A DNA stretch of 64,000 bases from Channallabes apus (taxonomy: Eukaryota; Chordata; Actinopteri; Siluriformes; Clariidae), in the NCBI GenBank assembly GCA_030522415.1, contig CM060105.1:19072277-19136276 (forward strand). Reading direction: 5' to 3'. The position numbers and the translations under genes were made by a program. The notes beneath the pieces were generated by a model. That model did no database searches and was not told the origin of the DNA. It saw nothing but the letters and a program-made list of their open reading frames with translations. Position 1 is the first letter of the stretch; each line of letters opens with the position of its first letter. Shown piece after piece: positions 54,891 through 64,000 of the stretch.

Positions 54891-57561
54891 GACTCACCAG
54901 GTGCTCTACCAAAAGGTTGAGCAGAATGTAACAGGATTAATACATAAAAACTGTAACCGTTTGGAAATAGCTGTGGTACAGTATGAGAACTATCGTAGAA
55001 CACGACTTTGTGGCAGTAATGCTTCATCAACTCAGCGCTGATTATTTCCCTATAACAGCATGACATGTCACGATTTATTTCTTATTTGCAGAATTACGTA
55101 TAAACTGTTTCCACTTAAAACCTTCACATGCTTAAAAGTTAAAATCACTTTTCAAGCCTTTACATTTTTGTTCTTGTGACCCAGTTACATTACTGTATTC
55201 GTAATCACTGCATTGGACCAACTCCTGATTGCTGTAAAATGCTAAAACTAGGGTAAGCTAATGCTATTTTTAAGTACATTATACAATAGGTAAAGTCCAT
55301 TCAAATATACCTCCATGATAATGATAATTACTCAGCAAGTCTGGTTATGTTTCAATTTCGTCCATTCACCCTTTATAGTACACTTTCATAGTCTGATCTG
55401 TTTCTCTAATAACTCTAGTGAAGTTAAATAAAGCACAGACTGATGAATAGCTTGTTCATTGTGACTCCACAGCAGTATACACTGTCCTCATTCTTTCTAC
55501 CTGTCTCTGTCACACACATACACACACATACACACACCTACACCATGATGCAATAAGAGCAATGCTTTTGTAAAGCCTTGTCATTAATCAGGCTACTGTG
55601 CTGCCGAACATCATCGATTCTCTTCAAGCAGACTGATGATATTTACTTTGGAAAATGGATGTTAGGACGCCGACTGAAACCACAAATACAATTCACCTGC
55701 AAATGACGAACAGCTATAGCGGCCACAGATTTACTGTCGATCTCCATATGTCTCTAGGTAAATATTGATCCTGAACCTAATACAGCAAAACCCATCAGCT
55801 TTCTCTCGCCTTTTTTTTTTCTTCTTTTTTTTGCATCGTGGTATTGTTTATCTCTGCCGAGATCTTTCTCTCATCACTCACTCCCCAGCAGTACAGTTTT
55901 TATCTATTAGCAAGGCCTTGTCTGAGATTGAACCCAGTGTAATATGATGCAAACTCAAGCAGATCTAAATGCATTAGATTAATCTGCAGAGGTTAACCAT
56001 GGCCAGTCAGCGGAGAGGGAATACATTGATTTTCTGATTTCTTACGCACTGTGTCCTCTTATCCACCAGTACGCAACATGAATATTCAGACGTGCACCTG
56101 CAGCTTGAGTAAAGGGCTCTCTACATTCAGCAAGGCAAGGCTGTTGAAAATATACATCCGAAGAATACGAGGCTTTATGATTGAGATTATTATTTTTTTA
56201 AGAGTGGCTAAAATTGAGTGGCTGCAGCAGAATATTGATTATAGTCAGAATATGTTTGGACAGGGAGAGATATTCAGTTACAGAACTTCTTTCTCTATCA
56301 TTGTTTCTACCAGCGACTGACACTTAAGATCCTGGAAATGGAAGGAGGACTGTATTACAGACACAAGAGGAGATAGTGGCCCTTAGAGAAAATTTACATG
56401 ATTTCATATCTTTTAATTATCCGCGCTTTTTTTTTTTTTTTTTGTTAGGCATAGTAATTTTTTAATTAGTTTTTTTGTTTGTTTGTTTTTTGTTTATTAA
56501 CATGTGAATCTTTATATGATTCCTTTAAATTCAAATGTTGTTATAATTTTCAAATACTTTGATTGTTTACATTATTAATTTATTGCTATATACTGTATAT
56601 GATAAAAATGTGTGATTAATATTTAATCACATTAATATTTATAAAAATATATATCTGTATTTGATTTATTAATTAAAAGTATTGAATTACAATTTATTTT
56701 TAAAAATACATTTTCACGTGATTTTTTACATCATCAGCTTTTTGTATGTGATTCTTTACACAATTCAGGTATTTTCACATGACTATTAAATATTTTGAAA
56801 TTCTTTTTTTTTTTTAGGATTATTTTTGCATGTGATTATTTACAATATTTTTTTTTATTATTTAGATTTTTTGTTAAGGTTTTACACATTTTTTCATAGA
56901 TTATTTTCTAACAGAAATAATTATAGTTTTTAGACACATTACTGTATGTTTCACATTTTTTAACATGTACTGTAGGGTACGTGTCTTTATATTTGACATT
57001 TTCAAAAATTAACCATTTATTTTCACCTGTGAAAACATAAATAAATAAAAGAATAGTACAGTATATATATGATCTAAAGCATACAAGCATACACAAATGG
57101 CATTTTATCACAGTACATTTTCTCCTGTAAGAATATTTTGCATGTAAAGCATCAATCCAGTTTTAGAAGATTTAGGCACTGTGTTTTGAGCTGAATGTAA
57201 ATGTGATGATTTTGCACAAGCTTGTAGGAACAGCAAATTAGCACTTGTGATTTAATTAATATTAATTTAGCAAAATCATTAGTTGATGCAAATGTGGTGT
57301 ATGGGAACAGAACATAACAGTTTAAGTCTGTACTTACAGTAGTTATGTTTTTTTTTTTTTTTTTAAAGATATTACCCGAGGTGAAAGATCTTGTCTGCGG
57401 TGAACCACACAGTTCAGTATGCGGTTTGCAAAATCCCACATCTGCTGAAGTTCACACTCTTAATGAGCAACGTGTCATCACTCACAGCGATGGTTTATTA
57501 TATTTGCTTTATATAATTAACACTTTGATATTATTTTATTATGCACCGAATGCCCTTAAAG
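54891..57561. other. Non-coding; AT-rich in the second half
   Basis: No gene. Poly-T at 56427-56443 and 57349-57363. 56480-57130 is very AT-rich. 55560-55760 and 56070-56330 are complex and may be conserved. Footprints at 54977, 55191, 56591, 56940, 56968, 57057 and 57335. Confidence 0.4.
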
Positions 57562-57700
57562 CAGGGGTGTCCAAACTTTTTTAGTCCACATCAAAGCAGC
57601 AGAGGACTTGCCACCAGAATGTATGAATTCTGCAAAGAACTAAATATTATGAACATGAAAGGATGGTAAGTGGACTGCACTTGCTTGAGTAGCCTCATTT
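57562..57700. mobile_element. Possible hAT end
   Basis: CAGGGGTGTCCAAACTTTTT is a frequent hAT (Charlie-type) terminus. I could not find the matching opposite end or a TSD, so this may be a fragment. Confidence 0.35.
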
Positions 57701-58699
57701 AGGATACTATTAAATAATAGAAATGTGATGCTGCCCATCTGATTTAAAAAATATATTTTTTTAACTTTTTTGGATTCCACTCATTCTGCTAAGAATATTT
57801 TCTTCAGACACACAAGATTGCCTATTACAAAACTTATCTATAACAAAACTATTATTTTTAAAAAAATAAGAATTTGACCTACAGTATCATTCATTTAGAA
57901 GCTTTGTAACTATATATATCTGACAAAATGTGACACCTGCATTACGTAGCAAAACATGACATTCATAAAGAGCCAATTTTATTATTTCTTTCTGTCATGT
58001 GATTATTAAGACAGAATAACAGCAGCTGCTATCCGCTAAGGTCAGGTGTTTGCAATATCCAGCCAAGATGTGATGTACTACCTGTTGTGACACATTTCTG
58101 TCACAGCCTGCTCTATTTTTTTATCAATTTGTGCTACAGTGGCTAGCCTTTGCTTCCCATGTGCATTGATCAGCCTTGGGCACCCATGACCCTTGTTGTT
58201 CTTCTTAGGTAGTAGTAGTAGTAGTAGTAGTAGTAGTATATTGACATTAGATAAAAATACATTTTATTTGTGTATTGCTTTTAACAATGGGACCCTTAGT
58301 GTGAATACTAAGCTCACTGTATTTCTGACTTCCCGGTTTATTCCCCTGTGCTTCGTTTCAGACCACTGAGCCTGCCAAGCCCTACGAAGGAAGTAAGCAG
58401 ATCCACTGACCCACTCCTGCCCCTGACTATGTCTCTCTACCTGTGTTTTGGTTTTGTTTGTCTCAATAACTAAACACAACATTTGCATCTGCGTCATGCT
58501 CACCTACTGAATTCTGACACACTTCGGTACTACGGGTGCTGTACTACTGTACATTGTGATATCTAGCAATTTTACAATGGATGTCTCCATTATTGACAAA
58601 TGAAGCACATATATTTGCTATAGGTCTTGATGAAAAAAAGTATTCTTGTTTCTAGCTCTTGAATATTCTCACTATTAAGCTTTGAGCTTTTTATCAACA
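57701..58699. other. Non-coding; (TAG)n at 58208-58238
   Basis: No gene. At 58255-58300 a short piece, TTTTATTTGTGTATTGCTTT then TAACAATGGGAC, resembles the tail of the dispersed repeat at 9757. Footprints at 57880 and 58545. Confidence 0.4.
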
Positions 58700-59275
58700 A
58701 TTAAATAGACTCAGCGATCAGTTCATTAGATGCACACGTTCATTCGCCTGTTATGTAATGTCTAATCAGCCAATCATATGGCAGCAACTCATGCATTTAG
58801 GCATGTAGACAAGTTCAACACGAACTGCTGAAATATCATAAGAAACCTAGCATCAGAATGGTGATGAAAGATAAGTTAAAGTGACTTGGGTGTGAGTATT
58901 TTTACGAAAACTGCTGACCTACTGGGATTTTCATGCAAAAGCATTTCTACGTTTTACAGAGAATGATCTGAAAAAGAGAAAACATCCAGTGAGAGGGAGA
59001 TCTCTGGGCAAGAAATGCCTTGTTGATGACAGAAGTCCGCGGGGAGAATGGCCAGACTGGTTTGATTTGAAAGGTAACAGTAACTCAAATAGAACCTCGT
59101 TACAACCACAGAATGATGAAGAGCATCTCTAAAGGCACAGCACTTCGAATGTTATGACGCGAATAAGCTGCAGCAGCAGAAGACCACACCGGGTGCCGCA
59201 CCTATCAGCTAAGAACAGGTAACTGAAGCTAAAATTCACATGAGCTCACAAAAATACCAATTGTAGTACCAATTT
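58700..59275 (+). mobile_element. Tc1-like relic, 5' half
   Basis: AATCAGCCAATCATATGGCA, GCAACTCATGCATTTAGGCA, CTACTGGGATTTTCATGCAA, TTTACAGAGAATGATCTGAA and GCAGAAGACCACACCGGGTG follow the order of a common fish Tc1-like element, from the inverted repeat through the two N-terminal DNA-binding motifs. A deletion removes the start-codon region. It ends at the junction with the next relic. Confidence 0.75.
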
Positions 59276-60074
59276 GAGCATTGTTCGTCCATTAAGGCTA
59301 AACACCCTCTATTGCTCAAAGGACATTGGAAGGACAGATTTTGTGGTTTATTCAGATGCAGTTTTTTTAACCTGTTTTCCCGGCAATCCTTCCAAACAAA
59401 CCATAACTATTCAGTCTTCTTCTAATTGTGCTGTCATGGACAATAACATTTAACATGCTCAGTGAAGCCTGTAGGGCCAGATATGCAGCTCTTAAAATGC
59501 TCAGAGAAATATATATATATATATTTCTCTGAGCATTTTATGGTCTGTCCTTCGGGCGAATGTGCTGGGACGTCCACTTTTCGGAAAATTGGCTACTTTC
59601 TTGAATGCAAATTTTCACTTGTGAACTTTCTTTCTCACTGTACAACATTGAACTCCAAATTGTTTGGAAATAATTTCATAACCCTTTCCAGATTGATGTG
59701 TCACAATAATTGCTTCTCAAAGACCATTGCTTATGTCTTTCCCTCTTGGCGGTGTGTTAACACACACCTGTATGCTCCAGACTAGCAAACTGCCAAAACT
59801 TCTGCTTTTATAGAGGTCTGCACAGCTGCAGACGATCAATTAATCAAGGGCTGATGAGTAGTAGCACCTGGCTGCTACTCACACTATTAAATCTTGTGGA
59901 AATTGCAATGGTACTTAGTATTGCTCACACCTTTTTTTTTCTTTTGGCACAATGAAAAAAGAAAGTTATTTTTCTCTACTAAGACCCACTATGATCAGAC
60001 GATCAAATTATTGTTTTTACAAAAAAAAAAAAAAAACTAAATTAAAAGAGGGGTGCTAATTTTGAACATGACTG
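59276..60074 (-). mobile_element. Tc1-like relic with CAGT terminus
   Basis: The minus strand begins TACAGTCATGTTCAAAATTA, that is TA followed by a CAGT end, so this family would leave TACAGTA/TACTGTA on excision. Internal blocks include 'GGAAGATTGGCAACT'-like, 'CAAATTGTTTGGAAATAATT' and 'GTCTTTCCCTCTTGGCGGTG', the reverse of the helix-turn-helix coding region. The catalytic part is missing. A 48-bp perfect palindrome sits at 59493-59540. Confidence 0.75.
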
Positions 60075-62241
60075 TATCTCTGGGTTGTTATTATTATTAT
60101 TTTTTTTCCTATGTGGTTTTTAATAAGGGAATAGTAGTTGGGTTCATATTCTTCTGGTTTAGTTCATACACAATGAGGGCTTAAATCAGAGTATAAATAG
60201 GTATAGCTGAAACACAGACAGAGATAATAATATTGCAATTCTACAGTATACAACATGAAGTTGATGGTTGTACATTATTGGAAAAGGAATTCTGCACCGT
60301 TCTTTCATATACAGTATAACATCTAAAAACGATTTTACATTCTTGTTCCACATGAACTTTGTTTTCCACATTCATTTATATTTTCTTTTTTGGTCATTAA
60401 AAAAAAAATCTAACAAAACTAGACACCACCTCTATAAGCAACAAACTCTTGATAATTTATTTTCACATTTACATTAACATTTAGGCTTTTGCGAAGAGTA
60501 AAACAGGAACAAAGCACAAAAAATGCAGCACCTGAACCTCAGCAAGTGTCACAGGAATGACACAGGAGTTCCCTCAAGCAGCAGCAGCTCGTCTCTCTGG
60601 GGAACATTTACAGAAAGCATGAACCATTACCCATCCAGAGAGAGCACTTGAATTAGGGCTTTTTTCCTTTTTTAAATCACAATTTAAGATAGGAACCTTC
60701 TGAACTGTTGAGAATATTATCTGATTCTCAGTTCACCACAGCGATATATATTGTATGTGGACGTTGCCAAGCAAAGCGTTTAGGAGTAATTGGTATTTCT
60801 TAACACTAATTGAGGAAAAGGTAAGAATACTTAATGGCCGTGTACAAAACACGTATTAAGCAGCCTGGGGAACTTGCTTTCACAGCACAATCCCTGAGAT
60901 ATCGGAGTTATTCTTAAGTCTGATTTGACCTTTAAATCTTACAGAGATAATATCACTAGGATTGGGGGTTTTATCCTGAGGCACAATGTATGAGGTTGAG
61001 AATGTATTTGCTGCCTTCTCAAGCCACAAAACATGTTTTTTTATTTTTTTTTTAGTTTGTTGGATTACTAAAATACACCATAGACATACTATAACCTTGT
61101 AGGTTATAGTACTGTACGTCTATGGTGAAGACATAGAAGACATCAAAATGTAGGTTGTTAGAGCAGTTTTATTCTTTTTCCCCCCCACCGCAATACATCA
61201 ATCAGATTTTTTGACGACAGAAAAAATGTATTTAATGGTTATATCTAGAGTTTTGCTGCTCCATCCTGATGATGGTGATGCATTTCTATAACCGCAGCTC
61301 TGATAAATAAGCTATTGAACCTTTTTAATCATAATTTTCTCTTTAATAATAATATGAGTAATTACTGTTTTTTTTAACTTCTTAGTTCTAAATCAAACAA
61401 ATTCAGTATACCTGTAATGAATCCCTGCAGCATGTTACTGTAGTTTCAACTCAAATCCCATCAAACAGTCACACACACCTTGCCATTAGAGATGAGATCT
61501 TTTAATCATTCTGTAACATTTGAATGTAATCTCATGTTCCTGTCATTTGTCATTATTAGCCCTGAACAAAAAAACAACATTTTAAAAACCAGGGAATTCA
61601 GCACAGAGGTAAAAATGTCTCTTACTCACATCGACTTATTTTGAATGAAGCTTGTGATTTTTGTGAAATGGTGCCAGCATAAAAATTACATCCATACTCG
61701 TTTTATTCCGTTTGAAGCAAATAAGGTTTCTACTTTGATTATTCTTTATAATGAAATATTAAAGTCCCGGGAGCGCTGGGGAGAGAAAGAAAAAACAGGC
61801 AGAATGAAACGCTTTGCAACCAAACATCATATTTGAGTAAACAGAATGAAAAAGAAGGAGCTTCAGAACTTGAAAACTGGATTTTATCCTTTGTTGGTAG
61901 ACCATCTTTTTCCCTGTTCTGAAATAGTGCAGCTCCTTTTTTTTTATTTAAAACATGTTTAATCCAAAATTTTCTTACACAGGATAGATTAAATAATGAA
62001 TGTGTCCCACTTTGTTGACTTTGTGCTGGTTGTGTAAATATTCTTAATAAAAACATGAAAAGAGAGAGACATCTTTGCTCTGATCGGCATAAAAATATCT
62101 CAGGTCAAACCAAGCAAACACTTCAACCTGGCAAGACTGTCTAAAAAAAAAAAAAACTTAACCTGTTATTCATTTCCTTTATGTGTTTTAACCTGGTCAG
62201 TGTTGTGAAGCATCTGAGAACACTGGGTGCAAGACACCAGT

Positions 62242-62246
<5 letters not shown>
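60075..62246. other. Non-coding
   Basis: No gene or family recognised. A hairpin lies at 61076-61127. Footprints at 60242, 60310, 61110 and 61436. Confidence 0.4.

Positions 62247-62311
<65 letters not shown>
62247..62311. repeat. (CA)n microsatellite
   Basis: Uninterrupted CA run of about 32 units. Confidence 0.97.
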
Positions 62312-62312
<1 letters not shown>

Positions 62313-62439
62313 AGGGGACCTTTATCCAAATCCACCTACTGGCACTTAATCGTGGAAGAGGGAGTAAACTGAAAAGGCATGGAAAGCTCTGATGCAGCAC
62401 AACTATTGACAAAAGTACATAAAATGAGTGTTCAAGTCC

Positions 62440-62905
62440 AGGATTGGACTGATAACTATCTTTATTTCTCTATATAATCCTCTGCTACACTAATGCATTT
62501 TCCCAAGCACTTTTTTCACTAGTAGTAAGGTAGAAAGGTTTCTCAGTATGCCAGAGCCATGATCAGACTGCCTGCTTCACATCTTAAACCCTGGCCTTCC
62601 AGGAACTCCTTTAATGGCCCAAACATGGATATGTAGCAATAACTCCCAGCCAAATGCTTGTAATGTACAATGGATTGGGTGTACAGTTCCCACAGACAGA
62701 TGCGTCTCTTCTGCAAGTTGACGACAAGATTTTCAAGGATCAAGCGTCCCTTCACTGAATCTCAGCCATGGATCATCATTCACTTACTTACTGTACAGGC
62801 TTTTTTTTTTTTAATGTTTGCACCATTCAAATGTTTTTTATTTTATTTTATTATGACAGTCACATCTCTGCACTGTGCTTAAAGTCTTCTGTAAATGGAT
62901 AAATC
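62440..62905 (-). mobile_element. Mariner-family relic
   Basis: The minus strand reads LKEFLEGQGLRCEAGSL near 62590 and ends in sequence almost identical to the 46915 copy (TCTCTATATAATCCTCTGCT on plus). The other end has TTTGCACCATTCAAATG, the complement of the KTFEWCK region. Internally deleted. Confidence 0.8.
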
Positions 62906-63002
62906 AGTTTAACAGCTATGTTCATCAAATAATTCATCCTGCTACTTCTACAGTAATAAGAAACAAATAAGATACTAACAAAAAGTTGTACCATCAGTTA
63001 AT

Positions 63003-63185
63003 TTACATTTAGGCATTTAGCAGACGCTCTTATCCAGAGCGACTTACATTTGTATCTCATTATACATCTATGCAGTTGAGGGTTAAGGGCCTTGTTCAAG
63101 GGCCCAACAGTGGCATTGGTGGTTGTGGGGTTTGAACCTGGGATCTTCCGAACCGTAGTCCAATTCCTTAACCACTGAGCTACAC
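63003..63185 (+). repeat. Teleost dispersed repeat ('AGAGCGACTTACA' family)
   Basis: Best preserved copy: TTTAGCAGACGCTCTTATCC, AGAGCGACTTACATTTG, GGGCCCAACAGTGGCATTGG, TTTGAACCTGGGATCTTCC, ACCACTGAGCTACAC. Confidence 0.88.
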
Positions 63186-63209
63186 CATATATGAATGATT
63201 TTATAATCA

Positions 63210-63607
63210 GTTCATATATAAAAAGTATACTAACATCATGCTTTTACCAAATTTTGGAATTAAACTTTAAATATACTTAAAAATAATTGTATTATAGTAC
63301 ACATTCCAAAAATATATTATTGGAAAATATACTTTAAGTGAAAGGCTGGTCTAATTTCCAAAGTATACTTATTTAAACTTGTTTTTCAATTTATTTTTGG
63401 TATATATTTTTTTAAATATGCTCGAAATAATCATTGTACAAATGTACAGAAAGTACACATTAGAATACAATTTTTAATACACGGTAGTCTCAGTATATTA
63501 ATAAGCACATTATTAATAATATATATTATATATTCAAATTAATATTATATATTAATAAGCACATTTAAATTTAACTGATCAGTTACATTTGAATGTGCTT
63601 ATTAATA
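63210..63607. repeat. AT-rich repeat with AAGTATACTT blocks and terminal hairpin
   Basis: Palindromic (A)AGTATACTT-type blocks recur near 63221, 63268, 63330 and 63361. The segment ends in an imperfect inverted repeat at 63550-63607, with arms of 27 bp, 2 mismatches and centre AACTGATCAGTT. Confidence 0.5.
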
Positions 63608-64000
63608 TGTACTTATATTTAGTGCACTACGCTCTCGTGCGCGCGCTTTTAGACTCGTTTCTGCACGCTGAATCTCTCTCTCCTACGCGCGCGCGATCTC
63701 ATCTCACAACTCGTTTTTGTGCGCTGAAAATCACTTTTGCCGTTCAAGAAAATTTATGTTTGCACTCTCTCACTCATGCAACTGCAGCAGGGTTAGAACT
63801 CCAGCCAACCGGAGACGAGAATCGTTGCGCCCACCAACCAATCAGAGACTGGAGGCGGGCAGATTCGGACTGTCCGTTCTCTAATTGGCTCCTCAGTCCT
63901 CCGTTTCTAGTTTGAATTAACGGCTGAAGCTGCATCATCGCGTGCGTTTGTTCGTATCGTTATTATTTTATTTTCATCGGTATAAGGTACATTTAACGGT
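63608..64000 (+). promoter_or_regulatory. CpG-rich promoter-like edge
   Basis: CpG dinucleotides become frequent (GCGCGCGC runs near 63641 and 63688). Two CCAAT boxes in opposite orientation (ACCAATCAGAGAC about 63837, CTAATTGGCTCC about 63881) flank a GGAGGCGGGC box. A short near-repeat ACTCGTTT(C/T)TG(C/T)(A/G)CGCTGAA occurs twice (63651, 63709). AAG|GTACAT at about 63987 could be a donor. It may be the promoter of a host gene or of another mobile element beyond the window; a 108-codon frame over it is not convincing. Confidence 0.45.

Larger units (their letters stand above)
1536..62955. repeat. Dispersed TACAGTA/TACTGTA heptamers (Tc1-type excision footprints)
   Basis: About 104 occurrences by hand count; the start positions are given in the first finding. 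The pattern TA-CAG-TA or TA-CTG-TA is what Tc1-family elements with CAG termini leave after cut-and-paste excision: TA duplication plus 3 terminal bases. It occurs in unique DNA and inside SINE, mariner, Tigger and Tc1-like relics alike. It is absent from the composite element 2661-5663, the Harbinger-like insertion and the best preserved SINE. Confidence 0.8.

Noticed and set aside
57562..57700. Complete hAT element starting CAGGGGTGTCCAAAC
   Set aside because: No matching opposite end or 8-bp duplication was found downstream, so only a possible end is listed.

Overview
The window reads as vertebrate non-coding DNA from a teleost fish. It is AT-rich and has no long open reading frame with a recognisable host domain. 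It is dense in (CA)n, (TA)n, (AAT)n and poly-G/poly-T tracts and packed with decayed Tc1/mariner, hAT, pogo/Tigger and Harbinger-like DNA transposons, tRNA-derived SINEs and a LINE-1 tail. This mix suggests an otophysan fish such as a catfish or characin; the species-level guess is weak. I found no host protein-coding exon, rRNA or true tRNA gene that I can support. The window is probably a long intron or an intergenic stretch.

Layout. 0-2.6 kb: simple repeats and a Tc1-like remnant. 2.66-5.66 kb: a composite element with an exact 8-bp target-site duplication (TSD) that holds a 2.4-kb palindrome centred on an internally deleted Tc1-like element. 5.7-11.3 kb: sparse, with a SINE, a mariner relic and a dispersed LINE-tail-like repeat. 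11.26-13.15 kb: a reverse SINE split by a 1.6-kb hAT element with a perfect 8-bp TSD, which still carries a promoter-like region, a splice donor and a decayed BED-finger transposase start. 13.25-14.83 kb: a second terminal-inverted-repeat (TIR) element with an NRF1-type promoter motif and an ATG-GTGAGT junction. 15-20 kb: two pairs of local direct repeats. 20-30 kb: SINEs, Tc1-like relics and unique DNA. 30.2-32.8 and 34.45-37.7 kb: two direct copies (A and B) of an unrecognised repeat family that carries a promoter-like first exon; copy A also contains a Harbinger-like insertion whose empty site is seen in copy B. 38.7-42.2 kb: SINE, LINE-1 3' end and Tc1-like pseudogene. 42-64 kb: more microsatellites, Tc1-like, mariner and Tigger-like relics, ending in a CpG-rich promoter-like stretch at the right edge.

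The most striking signal is not a gene. The heptamer TACAGTA and its reverse complement TACTGTA occur about 104 times by hand count, against roughly 13-14 expected from base composition. This heptamer is the canonical excision footprint of Tc1-like elements with CAG termini (the Sleeping Beauty type). Several internal comparisons show a TA in one repeat copy and TA plus exactly 5 bp in the other: copy A versus B, SINE versus SINE, and the two arms of one hairpin. The window therefore seems to record very many Tc1-type cut-and-paste excisions.

A second theme is mobile promoters. Three unrelated elements (hAT at 11.4 kb, the CACTG-ended element at 13.3 kb, and A/B) each carry a housekeeping-type promoter motif followed by a consensus splice donor. 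A third theme is small palindromes inside old repeats that look like template-switch mutations.
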